DNA from: Halomonas rhizosphaerae
GTDB taxonomy: Bacteria > Pseudomonadota > Gammaproteobacteria > Pseudomonadales > Halomonadaceae
Direction: 5' to 3'
Assembly: GCF_030010555.1 (NCBI RefSeq)
Contig: NZ_JASCQP010000026.1
Location: 1 to 64,000 of the forward strand
DNA: 64,000 nt
The notes beneath the pieces are model-generated. The model had not been told where the DNA came from. It was given only the letters and a program-made list of their open reading frames with translations, and did no database searches. Within the stretch, counting starts at the first letter, position 1. Each line of letters begins with the position of its first letter. Positions 1 to 8,507 of this stretch are shown one piece after another. A program made the translations under genes and the position numbers.

Positions 1-27
1 TGATCTTACCCAGCATTGGTGGACACC
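1..27. repeat. IS3 element left terminal inverted repeat
   Basis: The outer 27 bases match the reverse complement of 1227-1253 at 23 of 27 positions, with differences at repeat positions 8 and 16-18. The repeat lies at the 3' end of orfB. Confidence 0.88.
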
Positions 28-30
28 GGT

Positions 31-897
31 CTAAGCGATCATTTGGGCCTCAAAGGCCTCTGGACTGATCATCCCGATTGCACTGTGTCGGCGTTGCCGG
101 TTGTAGTCCAACTCAATGTATTCGAATACCTGCCGACGCATCGCCTCACGGGTCACGAACCGCTCGCCGTGGATGGCTTCGACCTTGAGGCTGTGAAAGA
201 AGCTCTCAGCGCAGGCATTGTCGTAACAGTTGCCCTTGGCGCTCATGCTGCACTTGAGACCGTGACGCATCAGCAGCGACTGGTACAGCGTCGAGCAGTA
301 CTGGCTCCCGCGGTCTGAATGGACAATTACGCCTTTGGGCATCTTCCGGCTCCACAGGGCCATTTTCAGGGCATCGCTGACCAGGTCAGCCGTCATGCGT
401 TCGCTCATCGCCCAGCCGATCACCTTGCGTGAGTACAGATCAATCAGCACCGCCAGATAGAGCCAGCCTTCACCCGTTGCCAGGTAGGTGATGTCGCCGA
501 CCCATTTCTGATTCGGTGCCGTAGCGGTGAAGTCCTGCTCCATCAGGTTCGGTGCGACTGGCAGGCCATGCCGTGAATTCGTGGTGGCCTTGAACTTGCG
601 AGCGGCTTTCGCCCGCAGGTTTTGCCGACGGAGGCTGGCGGCCACAGTATTACGGCAGATGGGTACGCCAGCATCGTTCAGGTCGCGGGTCAGCCTGGGG
701 GCGCCTGAGCGCCCCTTGCCCTGTTCGAAGGCCTGAGCCACGCGCTGATCCGTGATCGTTTGTCGGCGGCGGCGGGAAGACGGTTCACCACCACGCTGTC
801 GCCAGGCGTAGTAGCCGCTGCGGGCGACACCGAGAAACGCGCACATCCGATGAACGCTGAAGGCCTGACGGTGCTGCTCGATGAAGGCGTACTTCAC
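31..897 (-). CDS. IS3-family transposase OrfB (DDE integrase core)
   Basis: A 288-residue catalytic half of the transposase. An N-terminal HTH_21-type segment (about residues 1-90) is followed by an rve integrase core (about 115-285). The acidic triad is visible as the D of GDITYLA, the D of HSDRGSQY and the E of [10 protein letters not shown]. OrfB begins with GTG and overlaps the orfA stop codon (GTGA). Its frame is -1 relative to orfA and stays open back to the A7 run at 927-933, so the active enzyme is expected to be an OrfAB fusion made by -1 frameshifting, as is known for this family. No internal stop is seen. Confidence 0.94.
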   Translation of the reverse strand: MKYAFIEQHRQAFSVHRMCAFLGVARSGYYAWRQRGGEPSSRRRRQTITDQRVAQAFEQGKGRSGAPRLTRDLNDAGVPICRNTVAASLRRQNLRAKAARKFKATTNSRHGLPVAPNLMEQDFTATAPNQKWVGDITYLATGEGWLYLAVLIDLYSRKVIGWAMSERMTADLVSDALKMALWSRKMPKGVIVHSDRGSQYCSTLYQSLLMRHGLKCSMSAKGNCYDNACAESFFHSLKVEAIHGERFVTREAMRRQVFEYIELDYNRQRRHSAIGMISPEAFEAQMIA

Positions 898-1193
898 TTC
901 AGGCTCTTCGCGAAGTACACCGCGGCTTTTTTTGCGATTTCAAGCTCTTCCGACTTCTCAGCCAGCTGACGCTTGAGCCGCGCATTCTCGTCAGCCAAGG
1001 CCTGCTCGCGAGCCGAGACGGTTTGCTGCTGCTGGGCCTTGGCTCGCCATTGATAGAGCTGGCTGGACTGAAGCCCCAGCTCGCGAGCGGCGGCACTGGT
1101 GCCAACACGATCAGCGAGTGCCAGGGCCTCGTCCTTGTAGGCCTGGGAGTAACGGGTACGGGTCTTCTTCATCGCCGCTGCTTGCCTTGCCAT
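894..1193 (-). CDS. IS3-family transposase OrfA (HTH DNA-binding subunit)
   Basis: A 99-residue protein with a helix-turn-helix (HTH_8/Tnp_1 type, about residues 10-55, including [19 protein letters not shown]) and a C-terminal coiled coil rich in Glu, Lys and Leu that would serve dimerisation. I chose the ATG at 1193, preceded by GAGGTGA. A GTG at 1235 would extend the frame into the terminal repeat. It binds the inverted repeats and regulates or forms part of the transposase. The A7 slippery run near its 3' end fuses it to OrfB. Confidence 0.9.
   Translation of the reverse strand: MARQAAAMKKTRTRYSQAYKDEALALADRVGTSAAARELGLQSSQLYQWRAKAQQQQTVSAREQALADENARLKRQLAEKSEELEIAKKAAVYFAKSLK
927..933 (-). 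promoter_or_regulatory. Programmed -1 ribosomal frameshift site
   Basis: On the coding strand this is seven A residues read GCA-AAA-AAA in the orfA frame, a canonical A-AAA-AAA slippery heptamer. After a one-base slip back the orfB frame is open through to its end, giving an OrfAB fusion. Confidence 0.8.
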
Positions 1194-1226
1194 GGGGTCA
1201 CCTCGTTCAGTGTACTGCCTTAACGG

Positions 1227-1253
1227 GGTGTCCACTGTTGCTGGGCAAGATCA
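1227..1253. repeat. IS3 element right terminal inverted repeat
   Basis: Read on the minus strand it begins TGATCTTGCCCAGCA and pairs with the left end. It lies upstream of orfA, where the element's own promoter is expected. Confidence 0.88.
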
Positions 1254-1320
1254 GGCCACGGCGCACCGGCTCCAGTGGACTGGCTACACTGATAGTCACA
1301 GCCACCGCAGGGAGGACGCC

Positions 1321-1767
1321 ATGAGCACTCGCCTGTTACGAGGGTTGATGGCCGGGTTCGCGGCCACCCTGGTCATCTCGTTGATCCTGATTCTGCGCCT
1401 GGCGGCGGGCATCATCCCCTGGTACAACCCCATCGAGGTCATGAACCTGGCCGCTCAGGACCTGCTCGGCGCGCCGGACAGCCGGATGCTGGCCTGGGGC
1501 ATCCATTTCGTCGTGGGCACGCTGATCTGGGGGCTGCTGTTCGCGCTGCTGGTCCCCTATCTCCCGGGCCGTACCCCTACCCGGCGGGGCCTGGAGTTCG
1601 GCGTGGCCAGCTGGCTGGTGGTAATGGTCACGGTCTTTCCCCTGGCGGGCTCCAGCCTGTTCGGCCTGGGCTTCGGGCTGGTGGCACCGCTCTCCATGCT
1701 AATCGCCCATCTCATCTTCGGTGCGGTGATGGGGGCCGTCTACGGCTGGGGGAAAGGCGTGCTCTAG
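1321..1767 (+). CDS. Small integral membrane protein, DUF6789-like
   Basis: A 148-residue hydrophobic protein with about four membrane segments (roughly residues 9-29, 57-77, 90-110 and 118-142). The pattern of an N-terminal MAGFAATLVISL-type helix and a WYNPIEVMN segment resembles the DUF6789 family, whose function is unknown. The ATG at 1321 is preceded by GGGAGGA and replaces a longer upstream frame that would start inside the insertion sequence. It stands alone just outside the IS right end, so insertion of the IS may have separated it from its original promoter. The family assignment is from memory of the pattern. Confidence 0.7.
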   Translation: MSTRLLRGLMAGFAATLVISLILILRLAAGIIPWYNPIEVMNLAAQDLLGAPDSRMLAWGIHFVVGTLIWGLLFALLVPYLPGRTPTRRGLEFGVASWLVVMVTVFPLAGSSLFGLGFGLVAPLSMLIAHLIFGAVMGAVYGWGKGVL

Positions 1768-1831
1768 CCCCGGGAAAGCCGGCACGACAAGGGGGTGGCA
1801 ACGCCGAGATCGCTGTCTGGTCTTGGCACGG

Positions 1832-3448
1832 TCACCAGCGAACCGCCACGCGGTTTCTGCCCTCGCGCTTGGCCTGGTACATGGCGGCGTCGGCGCGCTG
1901 CGTGACGGCCTCGATGCTGGCATCGGTGGGCGTGAAGCAGGTGACCCCGATGCTCACCGTGAAGTGGAAAGGCAGCGCCTCTGCCTCGATCGTGGCCTCG
2001 GCGATCTGCCGCAGCAGGCGCCAGGCGACGGCTCGGGCTTCCTCGGGGGACATGCCGGGCAGGATCACCATGAACTCCTCCCCACCGGTGCGGCAGGGCA
2101 GATCGCTCTGGCGCAGGTGGTGTCGCAGGGTGTCTGCCAGCAACCGCAGGCCCTTGTCGCCCTCGGCGTGGCCCAAGGTATCGTTGATGGCCTTGAAGCG
2201 GTCGATGTCGATCATCAACAGGGCCGCCTGGATCTCGCCGCCCTTGACCGTTCTGGCGACTCTCCTGGCGGCATCGTCGAAGGAGCGGCGGTTGGCCAGC
2301 CCGGTCAAGGGGTCGGTACTGGCCTTGCGGGCCCAGTCGGCCTCCTGGTGCCTCTGCCGGGTGATGTCCCGATACACCCAGAGGTGACCGTGGTACTGGT
2401 CGGCGACGAACAGGGGCGTATAGGTGCGCTCGAGGAAGCGGCCATCCGCCATCGCCAGCAGATCGCGGGCCTGCTTGCGCCTTGTCACGAGGAGTTCCTC
2501 GATGCGCGCCACGAAGCCTTCCGGCTCCGTGAAGTACCCCTTGGTGGACTCGGCGGCCTCTCGGCAGTCCATGCCCACGAGGTGCTCGGGAGGCGCATCG
2601 ATGTCGAAGAGGTCGCAGAAGGCCTGGTTGGCCACGATGACCCGGCGACTCTCGTCCTCGAGCAGCAGGCCCACGTCCAGGCCCTCGATGACCACTTCCA
2701 GCTGGCGATTGGAAACGAGCTGCGCGGTCTCCAGCGCCTTGCGTGGCGTGATGTCGAACTCGCCCATCACGATCATCGGCAGGCCCGTCTTGGGGTCGGT
2801 GGCGCGGCACAGGTCGACATGATGCCAGCGGTCGCTGTCGTCGACCCGCATCATCGCCTCCAGGGAGGTCCTCGGCTCGCCTTCCAGTTGCTGGAGGAGC
2901 CGCCCGGCAACGTCGTGATCCGAGAAGCAGGCCGCGAAGGAGGAAAGCCCCTGGCGGGCCGCGAGGGCGGCCGGATTGCGCACCAGCAGGCGCCCCTGGC
3001 CGTCGAACACCGAGACCATCATGGGCGTGTGCCTCACCGCCTCCAGGGCACGCAGGCTGGAGGCATCCAGGGAGATGTCGCTTTCCAGCCCCTCCACCAG
3101 CATGCCGGTTCGTCCCTCTTCCGTGACGTAACGGCTGCAGCGGCAGTGCAGCGAGATGGCCTGGCCGCCGGGGTAGAAGCTCCAGTGTTCATCGATGACT
3201 TCCCCCCTCGCCAGGCGCGGGAGGTAGTCCGCCAGGCGTCGCCGCGTCGCCTCGCTCATCGTCGCGGAGAAGTCGCGGGCATAGAGCGCCTGCGGCGTTT
3301 CGGCTCCCCAGAGTCGCACGGCCGCGGCATTGGCATAGTGCATCCGTTCCTGTTCGATATCGAAGACCCAGAGCGGGGTCTGGAGCCGATCGAGAAGGGC
3401 GGCCTGGTCGTGGATGGCCGACTGGGGGGCGTGATGGAAGGAGGTCAT
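1832..3448 (-). CDS. Diguanylate cyclase with tandem PAS-type sensor domains
   Basis: A 538-residue protein with PAS-like domains at roughly residues 15-115, 130-240 and 245-365, then a GGDEF domain (about 380-535). The active-site motif is GGEEF and the inhibitory RxxD site is present as RQSD five residues before it. Active synthesis of cyclic di-GMP with product feedback is therefore expected. No membrane segment is seen, so sensing is probably cytoplasmic through a small ligand or cofactor in the PAS domains. The ATG at 3448 overlaps the TGA of a short upstream frame (3445-3504); a TTG at 3490 is an alternative start. A PAS-GGDEF protein of this layout usually acts in the motile-to-sessile switch. 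The ligand cannot be read from sequence. Confidence 0.93.
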   Translation of the reverse strand: MTSFHHAPQSAIHDQAALLDRLQTPLWVFDIEQERMHYANAAAVRLWGAETPQALYARDFSATMSEATRRRLADYLPRLARGEVIDEHWSFYPGGQAISLHCRCSRYVTEEGRTGMLVEGLESDISLDASSLRALEAVRHTPMMVSVFDGQGRLLVRNPAALAARQGLSSFAACFSDHDVAGRLLQQLEGEPRTSLEAMMRVDDSDRWHHVDLCRATDPKTGLPMIVMGEFDITPRKALETAQLVSNRQLEVVIEGLDVGLLLEDESRRVIVANQAFCDLFDIDAPPEHLVGMDCREAAESTKGYFTEPEGFVARIEELLVTRRKQARDLLAMADGRFLERTYTPLFVADQYHGHLWVYRDITRQRHQEADWARKASTDPLTGLANRRSFDDAARRVARTVKGGEIQAALLMIDIDRFKAINDTLGHAEGDKGLRLLADTLRHHLRQSDLPCRTGGEEFMVILPGMSPEEARAVAWRLLRQIAEATIEAEALPFHFTVSIGVTCFTPTDASIEAVTQRADAAMYQAKREGRNRVAVRW

Positions 3449-3504
3449 GAGAGCACAAGCGCCCTGGACGTTGCCGCGGGTATCCGCCAATTCCGGTCGA
3501 TCAT
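3445..3504 (-). CDS. Putative 19-codon leader ORF coupled to the diguanylate cyclase
   Basis: An ATG at 3504 stands seven to eight bases after GAGGA on the minus strand. It opens a 19-codon frame whose TGA overlaps the ATG of the diguanylate cyclase as ATGA. The cyclase ATG itself has no clear ribosome-binding site, so reinitiation from this leader would explain its translation. The peptide has no recognisable motif. This is a reading of local signals only; a TTG start for the cyclase at 3490 would make it unnecessary. Confidence 0.4.
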   Translation of the reverse strand: MIDRNWRIPAATSRALVLS

Positions 3505-3697
3505 CGCGGATCCTCGTCGTTAACTGACGGTGACCCTATCACCGAATGGCGGATATCAGCCATCCCCTGTCGCTGACGGCGATGACCCGCCACTGGTGCG
3601 ATGGGCGCCGCCCCGTGCGGCTAACCGCGCGATGCCGGGCTGATCTAGCCTCCAGCGTCTAGGCTTGCGAGAGGAATGAGTCATGTAGGACGCGACC

Positions 3698-4453
3698 ATG
3701 TTCAAGGCGGTATTGCTCGATATCAGTGGCGTGCTGGCAGAGGATGGCGAGGCCCTGCCCGGCGCCGTGGAGGCGGTGGCGCGGCTGCAGGCGAGCGGGA
3801 TGGCGCTGCGCTTTCTCACCAACACCTCGCGCAGGACCTCGGCGGCGGTCGGCGAGGAACTGCAGCGGTTGGGCTTTCCCGTGGAACCGGCGCAGGTGTT
3901 CACCGCCCCGGGGGCGATCCGGCGCTATCTGGAGCGCCATCGTCTCTTCCCCTACCTGCTGATCCACGAGAAACTCGAGCCGGAATTTGCCGACCTGCCC
4001 CGGGGGGAACCCAACGCCGTGGTGCTCGGCGATGCCGAGCAGCGTCTGGACTATGCCCACCTCGACGAGGCATTCCGGCTGCTGCTGGAGGGGGCGCCGC
4101 TGCTCGCCGTGGGGACCAATCGCTACTTCCGTCAGGCGGGGACCCTGCACCTGGATGCGGGGCCCTTCGTGCGTGCCCTGGAGTACGCCGCCGGCGTCGA
4201 GGCGCGGGTGCTGGGCAAGCCCGCGGGCGACTTCTTCCGTGCCGTGCTCGAGGAGGCCGGGGTGGCGCCCGGCGAGGCGCTGATGGTGGGCGATGACGTG
4301 GAGTGCGACGTGGCCGCCGCCATGGCGGTCGGCCTGCAGGCGTGCCTGGTGCGCTCCGGCAAGTATCGCCCGGGCGACGAGGCCCAGGCACCCGAGGCTC
4401 GCTGCGAGGCCAGCCTGGCCGACCTGGTCGAGGCACTGCTGGCAACTCGATAG
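3698..4453 (+). CDS. HAD-superfamily subclass IIA hydrolase, LHPP-like
   Basis: A 251-residue phosphatase of the TIGR01458/LHPP type. Motif I is DISGVL, with Ser in place of the usual second-position residue as in LHPP. Motif II is TNTS, motif III the Lys of GKPAGDFF and motif IV GDDVECD. The C2A cap between motifs II and III (about residues 80-175) marks subclass IIA. Characterised relatives hydrolyse phospholysine, phosphohistidine or pyrophosphate; the bacterial substrate is not known. The gene is monocistronic, divergent from the diguanylate cyclase and separated from it by about 190 bases. The start codon has only a weak upstream purine run. Confidence 0.88.
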   Translation: MFKAVLLDISGVLAEDGEALPGAVEAVARLQASGMALRFLTNTSRRTSAAVGEELQRLGFPVEPAQVFTAPGAIRRYLERHRLFPYLLIHEKLEPEFADLPRGEPNAVVLGDAEQRLDYAHLDEAFRLLLEGAPLLAVGTNRYFRQAGTLHLDAGPFVRALEYAAGVEARVLGKPAGDFFRAVLEEAGVAPGEALMVGDDVECDVAAAMAVGLQACLVRSGKYRPGDEAQAPEARCEASLADLVEALLATR

Positions 4454-4579
4454 TCGCGGGCGCGATAAACGGTTCCCTCCATGCCGTCTGGTGTCCTCCT
4501 GCGCGGCGCCATATGCTGGAACCCTGCATCGCGATCAGGCCGGCATTGGCCTGCCGGTCAGCCTGTCAGGAGGCACGCC

Positions 4580-5050
4580 ATGGAGCATGAGGAGAGCACG
4601 GAGCGCCGTTCGCCGCGGCTGATGCACGACGAACTCCCCAAGGAGCATGACGACCCGCTGATCCGCCGGCTGCATCTGGTCATCCGCTTCGCCATCAAGG
4701 TGCTGGCGGTGCTGATGGTGCTGGTGATCATCTGGGGCGTGCTGGACGTGATCTACGTGCTCTACTCGCGCTTCATGGCCCCGCCGGTGATGCTGTTCGA
4801 GGTCAGCGATATCTTCGTCATCTTCGGCGCCTTCATGGTGGTGCTGATCGCCGTGGAGATCTTCATCAACATCCGGCTCTACCTCGGCACCAATATCCTG
4901 CCCATCCGGCTGGTGATCGCCACGGCGCTGATGGCGATTGCGCGAAAGGTGATCATCCTCGACACCGAACTCGTCACCGCGGAGGAGATGCTGGCCATCG
5001 CGGCGGTGGTGCTGGCGCTGGGCGTGACGCACTGGCTGGTCGGCAAGTAG
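4580..5050 (+). CDS. PsiE-like membrane protein
   Basis: A 156-residue protein with a charged cytoplasmic N terminus (about 40 residues rich in Glu, Asp and Arg) followed by four membrane helices at roughly 38-62, 74-98, 105-125 and 134-153. The arrangement and the LYLGTNILPIRLVIATALMA segment fit the phosphate-starvation-inducible PsiE family, whose biochemical role is unknown. The ATG at 4580 follows CAGGAGG by six bases, so a longer upstream reading was discarded. No Pho box could be picked out by eye, and regulation by phosphate is therefore only a family expectation. Confidence 0.78.
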   Translation: MEHEESTERRSPRLMHDELPKEHDDPLIRRLHLVIRFAIKVLAVLMVLVIIWGVLDVIYVLYSRFMAPPVMLFEVSDIFVIFGAFMVVLIAVEIFINIRLYLGTNILPIRLVIATALMAIARKVIILDTELVTAEEMLAIAAVVLALGVTHWLVGK

Positions 5051-5184
5051 TCGCCGTGGCCACGAGCCTGGAGGGCGAGCCCGGCAGCGGCATGCACGGG
5101 CGCCGATTGCTCCGGGGACCGGCTTGTCACCCCGGCCGGGTGCGCCATAGTGAATGATGACCCCACCACAGGAGGTGCTTCCCC

Positions 5185-6018
5185 ATGTCCGGCACCCTCT
5201 ATCGACTCTCGGCCTTCACCCGTGACCCCGCCGGCGGCAACCCCGCCGGGGTGTGGCTGGGGGAGGCGCTCCCAGATGTTGCCACCATGCAGCGCATCGC
5301 GGCCGAGGTCGGCTATTCCGAGACGGCCTTCCTCGCCCCGGCGCAGGGCGACCATCGCCGGGTGCGCTACTACAGCCCCGAGGCCGAGGTGAGCTTCTGC
5401 GGCCATGCCACCGTGGCCGCCGGTGTGCTGCTGGGACGCCAGGAAGGGGGCGGCACCTATCGGCTGGAGACGGCCATCGGCGAGGTGCCGGTGACGGTCA
5501 GCCAGGCGGGCGAAGAGTGGCGAGCCTCCCTGGAGTCCGTGACGCCTGCCCATCGGCCGCCCGAGCCCGGGCTGGTGAACGAGGCCCTCGCCCTGCTGGG
5601 CTGGCGGGCCGAAGAGCTGGCGGCCGACCTGCCCCCGGCGCTGGCCTATGCCGGGGCCTGGCACCTGGTGCTGGCGGTGGCGGACCGCGAGCGACTCGCG
5701 CGGCTGGACTACGATTTCGAGGCCCTGAGGGCGCTGATGGCGCGTGAGGGCCTTACCACCCTGCAGCTCGTCTGGCGCGAGTCCGCGACGCTCTTTCATG
5801 CCCGCGACCCCTTCCCGGTGGGCGGGGTGGTGGAGGACCCCGCCACCGGGGCAGCGGCCGCCGCCCTGGGCGGTTACCTGCGGGATGCCGGGCTGCTCCA
5901 GGCCCCCGCGCGCTTGACGATCCGCCAGGGCGAGGCCATGGGGCGGCCCAGCCAGCTGGACGTGGAGATCCCCGCCTCCGGCGGCATCCGGGTGGCCGGC
6001 ACCGCGGTGGTACTGTGA
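5185..6018 (+). CDS. PhzF-family isomerase/epimerase
   Basis: A 277-residue protein with the two-lobed diaminopimelate-epimerase-like fold of the PhzF family. The catalytic Glu is in GYSETAFL (about residue 47), FCGHATVA lines the first lobe and DPATGAAAAALGGYL marks the second. PhzF itself isomerises trans-2,3-dihydro-3-hydroxyanthranilate, but no other phenazine genes lie nearby, so this is one of the many family members with an unassigned substrate. The ATG is preceded by AGGAGGTG. It stands upstream of and codirectional with the CDGSH-glutamate synthase gene, with a 170-base gap that could hold a promoter. Confidence 0.88.
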   Translation: MSGTLYRLSAFTRDPAGGNPAGVWLGEALPDVATMQRIAAEVGYSETAFLAPAQGDHRRVRYYSPEAEVSFCGHATVAAGVLLGRQEGGGTYRLETAIGEVPVTVSQAGEEWRASLESVTPAHRPPEPGLVNEALALLGWRAEELAADLPPALAYAGAWHLVLAVADRERLARLDYDFEALRALMAREGLTTLQLVWRESATLFHARDPFPVGGVVEDPATGAAAAALGGYLRDAGLLQAPARLTIRQGEAMGRPSQLDVEIPASGGIRVAGTAVVL

Positions 6019-6190
6019 GCCGTTCCCCCGCCTCCCCGCGTTGACGGCCCGCGGTTGTCGGCCAGGGTGGGCCGGGTATCGTGGCAGGTGGCGCCCGCCG
6101 CCCGGGTGCACCACGCTTCAACGACGTCCCATGTGCAGCCACCTCATCCGCCCCCCTCCCGGCCATCAACCCGATCAGGAGCCCCTCACC

Positions 6191-7741
6191 ATGAGCAAGC
6201 CCGTCATCGCCGACAACAAGCCCGCCAAGGTGACCCTGACGAAGGGCAAGGAGTACGCCTTCTGCCGCTGCGGGCGCTCCGCCAGCCAGCCGTTCTGCGA
6301 TGGCTCCCACGCCGGCACCGGCTTCACGCCCAAGAGCTTCGTGGCCGAGCAGGATGGCGAGGCCGTGCTCTGCCAGTGCAAGCACACCGACGATGCGCCC
6401 TTCTGCGACGGTACCCACCAGCAGTTTTCCGATGACCAGGTGGGCAAGCCCGGCCCCGGCGAGGCGCAAGACGCCGCCGACAAGGCCCCCGAGGCCAAGG
6501 CCACCCGCGAAGAGCCCACGGTGGCGTTCATCCACCGGCTGGCCCGGGAGGGGCTCGAGCAGATGGGCGCTCACGGCCCGACCACCGCCATGGGGGTGCC
6601 GCGCCACACCCTGCCGCACTGGGACGACCTGCAGATCATGGCCGCCCAGCTGGCGACCCAGCCCCTGATGGAGGAGGCCGAGGTCGCCACCGAGCTGGTG
6701 ATCGGCCCCGAGGCCGAGAAGCCGCTGACCCTGAGCATGCCGCTGTTCGTCTCGGACATGAGCTTCGGCGCCCTCTCCGAGGAGGCCAAGATCGCCCTGG
6801 CGCGCGGCGCCGAGCGGGCCGGGACCGGGATCTGCTCCGGGGAAGGGGGCATGCTGCCGGAGGAGCAGCAGGAGAATTCCCGCTACTTCTACGAGCTGGC
6901 CAGCGCCCGCTTCGGCTACCGGGAGGAACTGCTAGAGAAGGTCCAGGCCTTCCACTTCAAGGGCGGGCAGGGCGCCAAGACCGGCACCGGCGGTCACCTG
7001 CCAGGCAACAAGAACACCGGCAAGATCTCCCAGGTGCGCGGCATCCCGGAGGGCGAACCCGCGGTCTCGCCGCCCACCTTCCAGGACCTGCACTCGGTGC
7101 AGGACTTCCGGCGCTTCGCCGACCGGGTGCGGGAGGTGACCGGCGGCATTCCGGTCGGCTTCAAGCTCAGTGCCAATCACATCGAGCGGGATATCCAGTT
7201 CGCGCTCGATGCCGGTGCCGATTACCTCATCCTCGACGGCCGCGGCGGGGCCACCGGGGCGGCTCCGGAGCTCTTCCGCGACCACATCAGCGTGCCCACC
7301 ATCCCGGCCCTGGCCCGCGCCCGGCGCCACCTGGACGACCAGGGCGCCAGCGGACGGGTCACCCTGATCGTCACCGGCGGGCTGCGGGTGCCGAGCGATT
7401 TCGTGAAGGCCCTGGCCCTCGGGGCGGACGGCATCGCCATCGCCAACAGCGCCATCCAGTCGATCGGCTGCGTGGCCGCCCGGATCTGCAACACCAACAA
7501 CTGCCCGGCCGGCGTTGCCACCCAGCGCAAGGACCTTCGCCAGCGGCTGGATGTCGACAAGTCCGCCCGCCAGCTGCAGAACTTCCTCGAGGCCTCCGTC
7601 TCGCTGATGCAGGTCATGGCCCGGGCCTGCGGCCACGACCGCCTGGACCAGTTCAACCGCGAGGACCTGGCCACCTGGCACCGCGAGATGGCCCTGCTGA
7701 GCGGGGTGCGCTACGCCGGCGTGCTGGACCCGCGCGGCTGA
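6191..7741 (+). CDS. Glutamate synthase FMN-domain protein with N-terminal double CDGSH domain
   Basis: A 516-residue fusion. Residues about 1-80 carry two CDGSH iron-sulfur motifs, CRCGRSASQPFCDGSH and CQCKHTDDAPFCDGTH, each expected to bind a 2Fe-2S cluster through three Cys and one His. A charged linker follows. Residues about 115-500 form a glutamate synthase central/FMN-binding domain (GltB2-like), with GGQGAKTGTGGHLPG, a GFKLSANH segment and a CNTNNCPAGVATQ segment at the place where GOGAT binds its 3Fe-4S cluster. No amidotransferase or GXGXG domain is present, so this is not a full glutamate synthase. A redox role with FMN and Fe-S clusters is likely; the substrate is unknown. The ATG at 6191 is chosen because the CDGSH region begins just after it. 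Confidence 0.88.
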   Translation: MSKPVIADNKPAKVTLTKGKEYAFCRCGRSASQPFCDGSHAGTGFTPKSFVAEQDGEAVLCQCKHTDDAPFCDGTHQQFSDDQVGKPGPGEAQDAADKAPEAKATREEPTVAFIHRLAREGLEQMGAHGPTTAMGVPRHTLPHWDDLQIMAAQLATQPLMEEAEVATELVIGPEAEKPLTLSMPLFVSDMSFGALSEEAKIALARGAERAGTGICSGEGGMLPEEQQENSRYFYELASARFGYREELLEKVQAFHFKGGQGAKTGTGGHLPGNKNTGKISQVRGIPEGEPAVSPPTFQDLHSVQDFRRFADRVREVTGGIPVGFKLSANHIERDIQFALDAGADYLILDGRGGATGAAPELFRDHISVPTIPALARARRHLDDQGASGRVTLIVTGGLRVPSDFVKALALGADGIAIANSAIQSIGCVAARICNTNNCPAGVATQRKDLRQRLDVDKSARQLQNFLEASVSLMQVMARACGHDRLDQFNREDLATWHREMALLSGVRYAGVLDPRG

Positions 7742-7942
7742 GGGCCCAGCGCTTTGCTGTCTTCCTGACGGCATCGGCTGGTCCGGGGGCCGCGGGCCGA
7801 CGCCACCCGTTGGGGCAGCGGGTAGCCGGCCGGCGGCCCTCTGTCGGCCCTCGCGTGGTGGGGCCCGGGCAGGTCGACTATCGTCAAGGCAGGGGGAGGA
7901 CGCTCCAGGGGCAGGGAGGCCCCGGGGTTCGGAGGCCGCACC

Positions 7943-8503
7943 ATGCAGCGCATCCGGCATATCCATGCCATCACCAGGCGCCTGATCGTCATGACCACGG
8001 TGGCGGTCGCCGTGCTGGGCGCGATCTTCGCGCTGACCTTCTTCTACAACCAGCGCTTCCTGGTGACCTGGGCGGTGCCCCTGTGCGGCATCATCGGGGG
8101 GTTCGTCAGCATCCAGCAACGCCTGAACAAGGTCACGGACGAGGAGCTCGCGCTGCTGAACGCCTCCTGGTTCCAGATCCTGCTGGTGCCCATCTTCGGC
8201 GGGGTGTTCGCCCTGGTGCTCTACCTGGTGTTCCTCTCCGGCATCGTCTCGGGCGATCTCTTCCCCGCCTTCTCGTTCCCGTCCCGGGACGAGATCGAGG
8301 AGGGCGAGGACTTCATGCTACACATCTTTCAGGAGACCTACCCGAGCTCCGGGCCGGACCTGGCCAAGCTGCTTTTCTGGTCGTTCGTGGCGGGCTTCTC
8401 GGAGCGCTTCGTGCCGCAGCTGATCAGTTCGGTTACCTCATCGGTGTCCGAGGCCGCCGAGCGAGATCAGCGCGACGAGCGGGATGACACGCAGGAGCGC
8501 TGA
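7943..8503 (+). CDS. Integral membrane protein of unknown function
   Basis: A 186-residue protein with hydrophobic segments at about 14-35, 41-57, 78-103 and possibly 140-158. Between the third and fourth segments is an acidic loop (SRDEIEEGEDFM). A conserved-looking WSFVAGFSERFVPQLIS segment precedes a highly charged C-terminal tail rich in Asp, Glu and Arg. I do not recognise a named family with certainty. The GFSERFVP block occurs in other bacterial membrane proteins of unknown function. The ATG at 7943 follows GGAGG. The 200 bases upstream hold no gene, only GC-rich dyads. Confidence 0.72.
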   Translation: MQRIRHIHAITRRLIVMTTVAVAVLGAIFALTFFYNQRFLVTWAVPLCGIIGGFVSIQQRLNKVTDEELALLNASWFQILLVPIFGGVFALVLYLVFLSGIVSGDLFPAFSFPSRDEIEEGEDFMLHIFQETYPSSGPDLAKLLFWSFVAGFSERFVPQLISSVTSSVSEAAERDQRDERDDTQER

Positions 8504-8507
8504 GCGC

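Larger units (their letters stand above)
1..1253 (-). mobile_element. IS3-family insertion sequence, complete
   Basis: A 1253-bp element with two overlapping frames, orfA and orfB, on the minus strand and imperfect terminal inverted repeats that begin TGATCTT at each outer end. Size, two-frame organisation, -1 frameshift site and DDE transposase all fit the IS3 family, probably the IS3 subgroup. Both frames are intact, so the copy looks functional. The left flank lies outside the window, so a target-site duplication cannot be checked. Flanking DNA to the right resumes with ordinary chromosomal sequence and a small membrane-protein gene. Confidence 0.93.

Noticed and set aside
1823..3523. A 566-codon open frame antisense to the diguanylate cyclase
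   Set aside because: High GC keeps antisense frames open. Its product has no domain and is rich in Arg, Gly and His-type shadow composition, whereas the minus-strand product has full PAS and GGDEF motifs.
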